64,000 nucleotides of DNA from Tricholoma matsutake (GCA_026075535.2 AP026549.1:4030001-4094000); one strand, 5' to 3'. Positions 11,817-23,735 are shown, counted from the stretch's first letter. Made by a program: numbers and translations. Notes: generated from the sequence alone by a model not told the origin.

Positions 11817-12855
11817 GAGATGACACCATCGACAGCACTGCCCTACCACCATTGCAAGCCTCTGCTTGCAAGGTGGATAACAACAGGGATGGGACCATCA
11901 ACAAACAAGAAACAACACACCACCTGCCCCCAGCCTCACAAGCAACTGCTCATGGGGTGGATTGCAGGTCGAACAACGATGAGGGGAGGTGGGGACACGA
12001 TGATGGGAATGACCATGGGAGAACAACAACGTGATGACAATGATGACAGGAACAATAATGGGACAACAATGATGGGACAACAATGACAATGGGAGGACAA
12101 CAATGGGAGGACAATGATAGGACAACAATGGGAGGACAATGATAGGACAACAATGGGACAACAATGAGGACAGGAGGACAACAACGGGTAGGCAATGACA
12201 ACAACAACAATGGGACACACAATGATGACAATGGGACACACAATGACACACCACCCGCCCCCAGCCTCACGAGCAACTGCTCATGGGGTGGATTGGGGGT
12301 GAAATGACGACAAGGGGAGGGGGGGACACAACAATGGGGGTACAACAACAGCAGAACAACAACAATGACAGGAACAACAATGATGGGACAACAACAACAA
12401 TGGGACAGTAACAACGGGACAATGATGAGGATGAGAGGACAACAATGGGACAACGATGAGGATGGGAGGACAACAATGGGACAACAACAAGGATGGGAGG
12501 ACAATGATGGGAGGACAATGATGGGAGGACCATGATGGGAGGACCACACCCAGACAACGAGGATAGGAGGACCATGAGATGGGTACCAACACCCATGACT
12601 ATGGCCAACCCCCCCCCCCCCCTCCCTCGCATGAAATGCGAGTAGAGGGGTTTCTTGGTGTAATATATATATATGTAGTACATAAATAATGATTATGTAC
12701 AAAACTGAGCAACACCCCTCCAAACCTGTGGTTATTCATGGTAACCCACACATAACTGTGATAAAACTGCACCCTTAACCATATGGGTGTAGTGTTCACA
12801 GGTACAGATGTGGGTACCCAAAAAAATACCCGGGTGTTATCCATGTCATGCCTTA
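11817..12855. mobile_element. hAT-derived element, right end intact, left end missing
   Basis: The right end (read inward from 12,855) begins TAAGGCATGACATGGATAAC, matching the ends of the complete element at 31,898-33,122 (TAAGGAGTGCCAGGGGTAAC). The body is mostly degenerate acaatgacaacaatgg-type repeats with hairpin modules at 11,846-11,876, about 11,935-11,970, about 12,262-12,295 and 12,621-12,650. No left terminus is seen; the element starts abruptly inside the transporter gene. Minus-strand reading frames here (Cys/Ser/Leu/Pro-rich) are translations of the repeats, not genes. Confidence 0.55.
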
Positions 12856-12986
12856 CCAATTCCATAGGTTTACTTCCCAGAAAAGTTATTCTAAGCAAGG
12901 TATCAACACATTCAGTTATCCTACAATGTGGCATGGCATGTTTTTATGCTTTTAGGGTGCCTTAGGCCCTTGTCAAGCAAGGACTG

Positions 12987-15900
12987 ATGCCTTCTGTTCA
13001 AGATGGCTCCAACCGACCTTTTGCTCAATTCATCATGCCAATGCCTATGCCAAACTCACCAAATACCCCGCTCTTCAAAGGACAAGGCATACAAGACTTT
13101 CTGGACATGCTTGAGGCCCTCACAAACTCATCTCTTGTTGATGTAAACAATCTCCCAGCTTACATTTTATGCTACTGCCAACAACACATCTGTGGCGTCA
13201 TTGAAGGGGCTCCCCACTGGAACAAAAATGACTGGCCCATGACCCATGCCTGTCTCATCAAGCTTTACAGTTCAAATGATTGCCAGCCTCATGTTTCACC
13301 CAACAAGCTCACAAAATGGATCAAGCATCATTCCAAGACCAAAAACTTCAACAGCCTTCAAGATGTCAATCGGTATCTTCGCAAATTTATGGCACAGTCT
13401 ACCCCTCTGCTCATGAGGCTATATTACTTTTCTTGAGAAAGTGCTCAAGCCTGTAATTTGTGACCAACTCCTGGATATGTATACCAAGGTACAACCCCCT
13501 CCACCAATTAACAATTTTTCAGCTTTGCTCTGGAACAAATTTGACAAGGATAATCTTGGCTATGAGGATCAAGATGCAGATTTAGGAACCGACTTTGAAG
13601 ACAACGACCTCTCCGATGTGGATGGCTACTATAGAAATGACTTGCAGTGGGACCACACAGAGCTCAGTCGATGGGACCATGTGATTGATCTCAAACCTGA
13701 TTTCATCCCCAAGAACTGCAATATCTATCCTCTCAATCCTAATGAACAAGAGAAACTTTATGGTTTTTTAGAAGAGAACCTCAGCAAAGGGTATATCCGA
13801 CCATCACAGTCCCTCATGGCCTCACCTTTTTTCTTTATTGCCAAGAAAGAAGAAGATGTGCTCCAACCCTGCCAAGACTATCAGTACCTCAACTCTGGCA
13901 TGATCAGGAACACTTATCCCCTTCCACTCATATCCGATCTCCTTGACAAACTAAAAGGAGCTAGGATCTTCACAAAGTTGGACATCTGATGGGAATACCA
14001 TAACATCTGGATCAAACAAGGAGATGAATGGAAGGCAGCCTTCAAAACAAATAGAGGGCTATTTGAACCAATGGTAATGTTCTTTGGACTTTGTAACTCA
14101 CTTGCAATGTTTCAGACAATGATGAATGATATCTTCTGAGATATGATCAATGAAGGATGGATTGTGGTATACATAGATGACATCCTCATCTTCTCAACAG
14201 ACACTCTTGAACATCAGCAACGGACACAACAAGTCCTTCAATGGCTCAAGAACAACAACTTCTACTTTAAAATGGAAAAATGCAAATTTGATGCTTCAGA
14301 AGTAGAGTATCTTGGACTTGTTGTATGACACAACAAACTCACCATGGACCCCATGAAACTCACAGGAATTGAGGAATGGCCCAAACCTATGACCGTCAAA
14401 CAAGTCAGGTCATTCCTCAGATTTGGAAACTTTTACAGAAAGTTTGTCAGGAACTTTGCAGATATCACAAAGCCTCTCAATGAACTCACCAAGAAGGACA
14501 AGGAATTCCAATGGACCCTCAAATGCCAGCAGGCATTTGACACTCTTAAAGAATAATTCTTTCAAGCACCCATTCTCAAGATGAACCAACCCTTCACCAT
14601 CAAATCCAACACCTCAAAATTCACTACCAGAGCAGTCCTCCACCAATAAGATGACAATGGAGACTAGAAACCTTGCAGTTACATCTCCCATTCCTTTACC
14701 AAAGCCAAACAAAATTATGACATCTACAACTGAGAGCTCCTTGCCATCATACAATTCCTTGAAGCATGGAGGCACTACCTCCTTGGATCCCCACACAAAG
14801 TTCAGGTTCTATGTGATCACAAGAATTTGACCTACTTTCAAACAACCCAGAAACTCAACTGACAACAAGTGAGATGGAACCTCCTTCTCTCACAGTACAA
14901 CATCAAACTCCTCTATGTACCAGGAATGCAAATGGTATAATCCAATGCGCTATTCCAACAACCTGACCTCTGCCCAGAAGAAGCCAATGACAATACTGAC
15001 ATTACACTCCTTCCTGACAAACTCTTTACCCAAACCATTGACACCAAGATACAGCAACTAGTCCTTGAAGCCACACTCAAGGGCAATCTGATGCCCAACA
15101 TCAAATGAGCATTAGAAACAGGCACAATCCCACCAATCAAATCAGCACTCTCTGACTGGACAATATCCAGCAGATTTCTCTTCTTCAAGGGAATATGTTA
15201 TGTTTCTCAAAATCAAGAACTCCAGAAGAAACTCATTGAAAAGTACTACAATACCAAGCCAATGGGACACCCAGGACAATACAACACCCTGGCACTCATC
15301 TGACACAACTATTGGTGGCTGGGAATGTACATCTTTGTCAAAAAATATGTTGATGGATGCACCATCTGTCAACAAACCAAGGTCAACACACATCCCATGA
15401 CAACTGCCACTTAATCCAATTGCTTCACATACAACATGGCCCTTTTTACAGATCTTAACAGATTTCATCACAGACTTACCAGAATCTGATGGATACGACT
15501 CTTTCATGGTTGTGGTAGACCATGGTCTTACAAAGGAGGTAATTCTAATCCCCTGCCACAAAACTATGACTGCCCTGGACACCACCAACACCTATTTTAA
15601 CAATATTTACAAAAGATTTGGCCTTGCTGACAAACTCATTTGTGATTGAGATCCAAAATTCTCCTTGGCTTTGTTTCAGAGCCTTGGAAAACTTCTTGGA
15701 ATCAAAATTGCAATGTCCACTGCCTACCACCCTCAAACTGATGGCAAAACCAAATGAATGAATCAAAATGTTGAAGCCTACCTCTGAGCATTTTGCTCAT
15801 CAAACTCTGGAACATGGAAAACACTCCTTCTGACAGCAGAGTTCACACACAATCATTGACTCCACTCTGCACAAAATGCCTCCCCCTTCTTCCTGATGAT

Positions 15901-16393
15901 AGGGTATAAGCCCAAGGCTATACCTCTCATTTATCTGAAAACAAACATCCCCACTATTGAACATCAAATCACTGACCTCCAGACAGCCCAAGAAGAGGAC
16001 CTCTCAGCTCACAAACTAGCCCAACAAGCCATGGCCAAATGAATCACCAGAAAGTTCACACCATTCAAGAAAGGCAACCAAGTCTGGCTTGAATCCAAGA
16101 TTGTCAAACTCAAGTACAAAACCTGAAAACTTGCCCCTCAACAAGAAGGACTGTTTGAAATCACAGAAGTAATTGGACCCCTTACTTACCACCTCAAACT
16201 CCCTCTCTGATGGAAGATCCACAATGTCTTTCACACATTATGCCTGATCCCTTACCAGGAAAACAACATCCATGGCCCAAACTACACACAGCCACCTCCT
16301 GACATGATTGATGAAAAACTGGAGTATGAAGTGGAAGCAGTTCTTTCACATTGGAAACATGGATCTCAATTCCAATATCTGATCAAGTGAAAA
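12987..16393 (+). pseudogene. Chr-A gag-pol, first part (gag fused to RT, RNase H, integrase, start of chromodomain)
   Basis: Plus-strand chromovirus polyprotein, heavily decayed. 12,987-13,436 is a gag-like domain (FKGQGIQDFLDMLEAL). It runs almost directly into the RT start ([13 protein letters not shown], about 13.67 kb), with no protease or zinc knuckle between. RT motifs include [11 protein letters not shown] and YIDDILIF (14.16 kb). RNase H, integrase (H-H-C-C zinc finger near 15.25-15.38 kb; CTICQQTK) and IN C-terminus follow. The chromodomain starts at about 16.32 kb and is cut at 16,393 by the hAT element. Many in-frame stops fall where relatives have Arg (CGA to TGA), Gln (CAA to TAA) or Trp (TGG to TAG). 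Confidence 0.8.
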
Positions 16394-16845
16394 TAGTCTT
16401 TGAGGGTCCAGTTGCACCAACCAAAAAAAGACCACAACCCAACCAAACCCAACCAGAAAAGACGGAAATTCAGTTGCAGTTGCAACTGGTTGACATATGG
16501 TTGCAGTCATGGTTGAAGTTCTATCCTTCAGCACTAGAACCACTTGCAACCAGTCACAATGGGTTGCACATCAACAACCTGTAAATAATTCTACCTAACT
16601 GAGCCCATGTACAATGAAGAAGATGACTCTGGAACCCTACATCAACATTACACAGTACAGATGCTTATCATGATACATGTGCAGGTCAACTAGGTAAAAG
16701 ATTATGCACATTGCAACAATATGCAGCACAGCATGCAGTGAGGTAACAGCATGCACTGAGCAGCCAGTGAGAAATAGTATTCCTACACTTAGCACTGATT
16801 TCAACTCCCATCTTCCACCTAGCACTGCTAACTTTCATTACCTTA

Positions 16846-18598
16846 ATGGGCAATGGCAATAGAACTACACATCCTGATAAGGTTCAGTCTAAGCCAGTGG
16901 CCACTAAGAAGAAAGGACCCACCACAAAGGCAAAGTTGAACACCACTCAGAAGAGGAAGAAGCAGCTGGCTGATGAGCAGGATGACAAAGATGATGATGA
17001 TGATGAGGAGGAGGAGGAGGAGGAAGAGGAACCACAGAGAAGTAAATGTAAGAAGGCCGAGGTCACTGAAGGGTCATTGGAGGAGGAGCAACCCAGCCCA
17101 TCAAGGTGGAAGACCAAGTCAAAGCCAAAGCCAAAAAAGAAACGGGGTGTGGAGAAGGAGGTCAAGGTGGTTGAGGCTGGTGAGGAAGAGGACAGTACAA
17201 TTGAAGAAGCTAACGATGTTGAGGAAGAGGAAGAGGAACTGGTGGCCATAAGTTATCATACCCAACTCGCAACATGGTTTTGCTTATGTATATCCCACAA
17301 GGATTTTGAGGAGCATCAAGATGAAGGAATTGCTAGCGAATGTCCTTTGAAAAAAGACTCCATGCATGACCTCCTTACTGTCTTCAGTCAGACCCTCAAA
17401 GTCAGCTTCAAGACAAAGGTGGGCCCTGAGCTGGTGACAGGCAGGTGGTGCAGTCTTTGCAGGTTAGTAACCAGTCAACACAAAAAACCTCATTTTGCTC
17501 ACCTGGTGCCCTAGAATGGTTACAGAAAAGGCTCTCGCAGAAAAGAGGTGCCCTGAACAAACCCTTAGACAGTGTTTCTTGAAGGGTGGAAACTCCACAT
17601 GTCATGGGCACATCACAAGCAACCATTTTGAGGAATACAAGCACCTCTGCAAAGCCATGAAAGTAAAGGTGAACCATCGATGTATCCTGGCAGCAGTTGT
17701 GCTTGCCAGGAAGGTGAAAGGGAAGGGGAAGGAGAAGGTTCCAACACAGTTGAAGCTGGAGTTTGGGAAAGTGGTTGAGTTTATGAGGGAGGGAATATTG
17801 GAGGCAGTTGTGAAGTTCACTGCCTGTGACAACCAGGTCCATCAATGTCTGATGTCATGCACAACATTCTGATGTTCTCACATAGGCCATGATGGTTGTT
17901 GACAAGGCATGATTTCAGAATTGTCTTGTCTCGATGCGACCAAACACAAATAAGGCTGATTTGCTGACAGCCCATGACATCAGCCTATACATCCATAATA
18001 CCTTTGTCAATCATCTTCAGGAGCTCAAAGAGGAGATCCAGGTAATACACCAAACTCACCTCATGAAACTAGACTGATTGGTATACAGAATGCACCAGGA
18101 AAGATCTTAATGACTGCTGATGGCTGGACCGCAGATCATACAAAGCAAGGTTACCTCGGCATGACTGCCCACTGGATCAATGTCGATCCTGACACAGGTA
18201 AATGGACCCTCTGAGCCGAAGTTGTGGGCTTCTGTCTGATCCATGGTACACATGGTGGCAATAACCTCGGTCGATACTTCGTGGGTCTTTGTGATCGTGT
18301 AGGGATTATGTCACGTTCCAATTCTAAGGTGAGCCGTTATCAGTAACATGAAAGATATAATAGTCAGACTGGGTTCAGCTGTATATGGCGACATTAGACA
18401 ACACTTCATCAAACACAATGTTGTGCAAGACAATTGAGTCCCAGCATGCACTGTGACAGCTTCTGAAGTGGTCTGCAGCTGAGAATCAGCTTCCATGCGT
18501 CTCAGAGATCTGTGCTGCAAACTGACCTGGTACAGATGCTTGGAACACATTGTCAACCTTGCAATGATCGATGTCATGTCCTACATCTCTGAGTCCTT
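16846..18598 (+). pseudogene. hAT transposase, N-terminal two thirds
   Basis: Cut-and-paste transposase of the hAT superfamily. Exon 1 (16,846-17,462) has an acidic/basic N-terminus and the first Cys pair of a BED-type finger (RWCSLC). A 52-nt intron (17,463-17,514) precedes exon 2 (GGNSTCHGHI, completing the finger). Further exons carry VVDKA-stop-FQNCL (Arg or Trp expected), DLLTAHDISLYIHN, then MTADGWTADHTKQGYLGMTA with the first catalytic Asp, NLGRYFVGLCDRVGI, and TLDNTSSNTM with the second Asp. A frame change precedes HIVNLAMIDVM. Coding stops at about 18,598, where minus-strand Chr-B begins; the C-terminal hATC dimerisation part with the catalytic Glu is absent. It cannot be active. Confidence 0.85.
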
Positions 18599-20983
18599 CT
18601 TCACAACGAAGAAGAACAGCGATGCCATGGGCAATTTTGATGGTCGGATATATCCCTTTTGCAGGCTTTCATTGAGGAACTCGTCGAGCTTCTTCTGCTC
18701 TGCCAGTGAGAGTGGGTACACCCTGCAATCCTTTGCCACAAAATCTGATTTGAGTTCTATCGTGTGATCCCAGGGTCTTGATTCTGGGAATCGTTCTGAT
18801 GCTTCCTTTTTGAATATCTGTTGGTACTCCTTGTACTGTTTGGGGAGTAGTTCATCCAGGGTCTTTTGTTTGGGGTCTCCTTCCTTCTTATGTGTCAAGT
18901 GTTGTGAAACCGATGTCTTTGCCCTAATCCAGATATTCTGTCCATATGCATATTGCAGTGATCCTTCACAATCTGAGAGATTGTCTTTGTTGATTGGGAG
19001 TATGAGTACTTTGGCTTGTTGTACTCTTCCATCAGTGGTGTCTTGGTCGGTTCAAATATTCCAATGATGGGTTCTCCTTGGATGTAGGTGACTAGTAACT
19101 CATTGTCTGCAATCTCTACTTTGGGTGTCCCTTCCAGTTGTTCCATTGCCTGTTCCATTGCCTATTTGTGGTTTACCAGTGCTGGGTTTTCCTTCCCAGT
19201 GTCTTCTTTGTCTTGTGGCCCAATGGGCTCTGCATCTTGAAGAGTCCTGATTGTGATCTCTTCATCTTCTACTTCTTCAATGGTTGCCTTTCTTGTTTCG
19301 ATGGGTACTCCGTTCTTTCCCAGTTTAGCATGGAGGGCCTCTCCCATCTGCCTTGCTTTATCGGCAATTCTTCGGCATTTCGTTAGCCATTCCTCGTTCC
19401 TCAGTTTCTTTTCAAGGGCGAGCTTCTCCAGTTCCTTAGTGGCCACTCGGTGCCACAATAGTTGCTCTTCTTCTTTTGCCTTTGGTTTGAGTCCCATCTT
19501 TTCTCTTGCCTTGGCGACCATCTTCTGGGCCAATGCCTGTTTTTCTTCTTTCATCATTTCTTTGAAGGGTTTCCCTTCCTCTTTGACTGTCTTCCAGCAC
19601 CATGCCAGATGTTCTTCATTGGGTTTCTCTGTCTGCACCCTCCCAATAAGGGTTTTTTCTTTTCCCATTTTTCCCATTGAGAATTCAGGGTGTGTTCTGT
19701 CAGTGGTTCAGAATTGGAATGTTCCAATTCTCCAGTTGATCACTGGATTGATTCTTCTGAGCCATGGCAGGCCCAGGATTCCCCAGTCCTGCAATGAGGA
19801 AGGTTGTCAGGAAAGATCTTCCGTTGATCATCAAGAATCCTTTGGCATAGTGGGAGATTTCCCCTTTCTTGTTTGGGGTTCCATCCACGTTCTTGACCCT
19901 GATCATCCTTTCCAGGGGATGTAGTTCAAATCCACTGCTCCTTGTGAATTCGTGGCTCATGAATATTCCTCCTGCTCCTGAGTCAAGCAGGACTTTGGTT
20001 TCAATGGCTTTCCCTCTGCCTGCCCCAGCCACTTTGATATCTAAATGCATAGATTGATTCTTCAAAGTGGCTAGTAGTACAGAACAGACAGAGAGTTCAG
20101 TGGTACCTGGCATCGAGGCAGGCCACCTCTTTAAAAACCCTCATCTCCAATGGTGGCGACAGCTGTCGCTTTCTCTTCTCTGTTGAGTTTGTTCAAGATC
20201 GCTTGGATCTCTGAGTAGGCTTCTCTGCCTTTGTTCTTTGGGAAAGGCCAGTCCTCAGTCCTTGTTTCCCCTTTCCTGTGTTCAGTTGCTCTGTGTCTGG
20301 GCTGGTGGCACACAAAGCACAACCCCTTCTTTATGTGTTCAATCCTCTCCTGGTAGGAGAGGTGGTTGATCTCGAGTGGGGTTTCCTTTGCCCTAGAGAC
20401 AGGGAGCTTCTTTGTAAAAGTCTCTTGTAGCCTCCCTGCTATGGCCTTTGCTCTCCTCCACTGTCTGTCATACTTGGAGGCAGCATTGATCATTCCTTCC
20501 AAGGTTGTAGGGATTGTTTCCATATTGAATACTCTTTCGAGGAGCTTGGGGTTCAGCCCATCCATAAAGAGTTCAATGAGGGTGGTGTTGTTGTTAATTC
20601 CTGCCTTCTCTCGCAGGATTCAGAACTGTGCAATGTAGTCCTCCAGGTCCTGTCCCTGCTTCAATGTCTTCATCTCAGTTCTGGCTCTGCCAGCTTCGTC
20701 AATCAGTGTGAACACTACTTTGAGCGCCGTCTCAAAGGCTGACCATGTTCCTAGGTCATCCTTTTCTGCCCATGTCTGTGCCCAGGGTGCGGCGGTTCCT
20801 CCATTCATAAATGACAATGTGAAGATGATCTTCTTTTCATCAGTGGTCATAGACTCCATGGTTCACTCTCAGATAGAGTTTCACTTCTTGTAAGAACTTC
20901 GCAGTTCTCATTTGGTCTCCTGTGAAGTCAGAGGGGGTTCGGATTCTAATCTCCTTTGTCGGTGCAGTGGGTTCAGTAGACAT
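18581..20983 (-). pseudogene. Chr-B gag, protease, linker and RT start
   Basis: 5' part of a chromovirus on the minus strand, close paralogue of Chr-C. Gag starts at ATG 20,983 (STEPTAPTKEIRIRTP) and ends near 20,131; its length is off by one base, so there is a frameshift near 20.86 kb. The zinc knuckle is CFVCHQPRHRATEH, with His where the last Cys should be. Protease (19,700-20,113) keeps the active site LLDSGAGG. A lysine/glutamate-rich coiled linker (19,162-19,677) follows. RT starts near 18.9 kb (SRPWDHTIELKSDF) and breaks off after FFFVVKKDSE at about 18,598. The RT core, integrase, chromodomain and 3' LTR are deleted. Confidence 0.85.
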
Positions 20984-21264
20984 GTTGGTGTTGTCATTGG
21001 ATAGGGAGAATGGATCTCATTCTGGGGTTTCTTCTTTGTTGAAAGATCTGAAATATTCTTCATCAAGGTATCAGGGCTCTTCATCACTTGTTCTCTTCGA
21101 GAACCACTTTTGTGCTGGTTCTGAGGATTGTACTAGTTGACCCTGGTATCTATACCATGGGGTTCTTCCTGATGATGCTCCGGTTGGAGGTCGGTCTGGG
21201 CTTTGTCTGAAAGACGTTGTGTCTGCACCTAGGTAGGTGGACTTCATAGATCAGCTTGACCTTT

Positions 21265-22030
21265 TGTTAAGACTATAGGTCTTTAACTCAGCCTTGGCTT
21301 TGTATGTCACAGTTGGAGGCTTTCCAACTATATCAGTATCACACTAGGAGGCTTTCCTAGTGTATCGGGCTTCTGGCCTTCACTTGGGTACTTCCTCAAG
21401 TCATTATGGCTATCCATACTAAGAGGCTTTCTGAGTAGACCATCAGTTTGTGTATCATAGTTGGAGGCTTTCCAACTGTCAAGTTTGAGTTATCACAGCT
21501 AGGGGCTTCCTAAGCTGTCAAGTGTTCTAGTTGAGTCTAAGACCATTGATTGAATTAGGTCAAGCTGAGGAATACAGGCAGTATTACTACAGCTTATATA
21601 CAGTTCAAAGATACCTATTGTCCAATCAGAATGCAGGATTGTTATCAAGTATAAATAGAAAGAACAATAGAAATGACAGGCCTCATGCCTTGCATGAGGC
21701 GTCCGATGTCATGGAGTGCTGTGGTGCAGCATGTCAGGGAACAATAAGAGATAAGCCTCATGCCTAGCATGAGGCATCTGATGTCAAGGATCTGATGTCA
21801 AGGACATGCTGTGGCACAGCATGTCAATTGTGAGAGTCCAACGTCATGGACCTCATGTCAAGGGGCTGTTGTACCACAGCATGTGTGGGAGTGGGTTTGG
21901 GTGCATGGAGTCACCATGTGTCAAAGCATCTCCCATCGGAAGTGAGTCGAGTTGAATCAGAAAAATAAAGTACCTGGTCTTGCCGGTGTACGTCTGGTCA
22001 TCCTGGGTTACAATAAGAAAAATCGTAACA
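21265..22030 (-). repeat. 5' LTR of Chr-B
   Basis: Starts TGTTAAGACTATAGG and ends AATCGTAACA; the same family as the Chr-C LTRs (649-657 bp) but longer (766 bp), with an extra block of catgcctnrcatgaggc hairpins near 21.68-21.79 kb. It carries the GGCTT-loop hairpin array (about 21.31-21.52 kb). The primer complement AGGTCAAGCTGA is at 21,557-21,568, matching the primer site at 21,251-21,262 just inside the element. Confidence 0.85.
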
Positions 22031-22312
22031 CTAACTATATTTCTATGTTTTTAGGTTGAAATTCTGCTGTAACAATGTGTGCTGACCAAACCACACCCAC
22101 TGACTCTACCTGCCTCCTCCCTGTCAAAACAGGATGGCAGTAAGTTTTCTTTCTTGTATTCAATTAAGTTACTAACTATATTTCTATGTTTTTAGGTTGA
22201 AATTCTGCTGTAACAATGTGTGCCAACCAAACCATGCCCACCCGCCCTACCCACCTCATCCCCATCAAAACGGGATGTGAGCAGTGCCGATCAGTCAGGA
22301 GGGTGGGGAGGG
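22031..22312 (+). repeat. 141-bp tandem duplication of an intron-exon module in the hAT right arm
   Basis: The segment ctaactatatttctatg...ttttaggttgaaattctg starts at 22,031 and again at 22,172. Each copy ends an intron-like stretch (ctaac branch, tttttag acceptor) and begins an exon-like stretch; a donor-like gtaagt lies between the copies at about 22,139. I do not recognise the encoded peptide. Confidence 0.55.
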
Positions 22313-22914
22313 ACACTGGGAGACCCCAGCAGGGGGATACCTGCTGAGTAAGCCCCCCAGCCACACCCACCTCTGTGCCACATCACAGCTAACCAACCCC
22401 ACCTAGATGTGACACCCCCTCCTCCAAATGCGAGACGGAGGGGTCTCTGGTCTTTTTCTATGGCAACACCCCCCTCCCTCACCCCAAATGCGAGATGGAG
22501 GGTCTCTATTATGTTTCCAGCACCACCACCCAGCCTGCAAGCCACTGCTCATGGGAGGAGATGGGGGTGCTGACTGAGAGGAAAGACACCAGAGGTATGA
22601 CAGGCAGCCACACCCCAATGATGATGATGTTATGTGACTACAGCTACCTCCACCCCTCTCTCACTCCCAAACGCGAGCAGTCTTGTTATTTTCTTATTAG
22701 TTTTATCAATACATATTATTATTTACAAATTATGTCCCTATGTACAGTTGCGACTGGTTCCAACCGGTCGCAAGCCGACAACAACCAGTCACCAACTGGT
22801 TGGCCACAGTTGTGGTCATGGTTGGTGAGATTTTGTAAGTGAGACAACTGGTCACGGTTGTGGTTGCAGCCAAAAGGGGCTGCGACCGCAACCCGACTGG
22901 ACCTTCAAAGACTA

Positions 22915-23018
22915 AGTGAAAAGGATATCTGAATTCCAAAAACTCCTGGAAACCAGAAACAAACCTCTCAAATATGAAACAAATGCTAGATGCATATGAA
23001 AAAAGGAGACACATCTAA
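22915..23018 (+). pseudogene. Chr-A chromodomain, second part
   Basis: This continues the chromodomain cut at 16,393. After the duplicated AGTGAAAA, the frame reads KGYLNSKNSWKPETNLSN and ends at TAA 23,016-23,018. Joined to the upstream part it gives LIK-stop-KGYLNSKNSW; the stop is TGA where chromodomains have Trp (TGG to TGA). This is the C-terminus of Chr-A pol. Confidence 0.85.
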
Positions 23019-23049
23019 CAAGTACTTTCAACAAACTACTTGCCTTACA

Positions 23050-23373
23050 ATGTCTACCTCCTCTTCTCTGTACAAATCTGCCTCCGCTGCCAACTCCTCC
23101 ACCAACTACCTCTCCACTGCTAAACCCTCTACCAACAAGGAAAACTTGGTGAAAATTCAAAGGATCTTTGCCAATGCTGACACCAAACATCAGACTGACA
23201 CCATCCTTGAACACATCAAGGAGAATCCGACCCTGGTCAAGTTCTCCAAGCTGGAATTCAACCTTTTCTACCACTTGACAAAAACACTTGGCAAACTCTA
23301 TGACCTCACCCATGAATTAAACCAGGCCCCAGGGCCTTCAGTGTATTTGACCCATTACCAATGGAGTAGCTAA
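23050..23373 (+). CDS. ORF3 of Chr-A, downstream of pol (3' truncated?)
   Basis: A 107-codon ORF beginning at ATG 23,050, 32 nt after the pol stop and on the same strand. It has a Ser/Thr-rich start, then a helical region (TILEHIKENPTLVKFSKLEF, about residues 56-75) with a following amphipathic helix. Its position and the pattern h-x-x-Hl-x-x-x-P-x-K...F-x-F/L-Y-Y/H resemble the N-terminal region of ORF3 in Chr-C and the start of that in Chr-D. The last residues read into the 47-bp repeat region, so the natural end is probably lost. Function unknown. Confidence 0.55.
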   Translation: MSTSSSLYKSASAANSSTNYLSTAKPSTNKENLVKIQRIFANADTKHQTDTILEHIKENPTLVKFSKLEFNLFYHLTKTLGKLYDLTHELNQAPGPSVYLTHYQWSS

Positions 23374-23735
23374 CAATGGATTTAGGCAGTTTTCAATGGT
23401 CCAGCTAATGTGGGCCCATGGTGTGTAATACACCATGTTACATGGGTGAGCCCATTGGAAAGACATATACCATTGTTGATGGTTGGGCCCATAGGTGAAA
23501 TTGCCAGAATGTTTCACCATGGGTGATGGTTGGGCCCATGGGTGAAATTGCTGGGATATTTCACCAATGGTGATGGTTGGGCCCATCAGCAAAAGTGCTG
23601 GGATATTTCACCAATGGTGATGGTTGGGCCCATGGGTGAAATCACTATAATATTCCACCATTATTGATGGTTGGGCCCATTCACCATAATATTTCACTCT
23701 TTGTATGTGCTACTTATGCACAGAACAGAATCAGG
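23374..23735. repeat. 47-bp minisatellite
   Basis: The phrase gatggttgggcccat starts at 23,478, 23,525, 23,572, 23,619 and 23,666, exactly 47 bp apart, with 'gtgaaattgctgggatatttcaccaat' between. Earlier degenerate copies begin near 23,400. It follows directly on Chr-A ORF3. No gene. Confidence 0.8.

Larger units (their letters stand above)
16394..22914 (+). mobile_element. hAT element with nested Chr-B, inserted in the Chr-A chromodomain
   Basis: Terminal inverted repeats: left TAGTCTTTGAGGGTCCAGT, right (inward) TAGTCTTTGAAGGTCCAGT. An 8-bp target duplication AGTGAAAA lies at 16,386-16,393 and 22,915-22,922. Removing the element and one repeat rejoins the Chr-A chromodomain in frame, which proves the boundaries. 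Subterminal regions are rich in ggttgcaacc-like words on both sides. Inside are a transposase pseudogene (16,846-18,598), truncated Chr-B (18,598-22,030) and a right arm with G/C-rich hairpin modules at about 22,405-22,510 and 22,536-22,570. Confidence 0.9.

Noticed and set aside
11898..12723. Long minus-strand frames rich in Cys, Ser, Leu and Pro
   Set aside because: They translate degenerate acaatggga repeats and hairpins in several frames at once; no domain and no start context.
16947..17251. Ser-rich minus ORF and Arg-rich plus ORF
   Set aside because: Shadow frames of the acidic GAG/GAA stretch in the hAT transposase N-terminus.
23478..23690. Regular repeat spacing that could suggest a CRISPR array
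   Set aside because: Units are tandem with no unique spacers, and the genome is eukaryotic.
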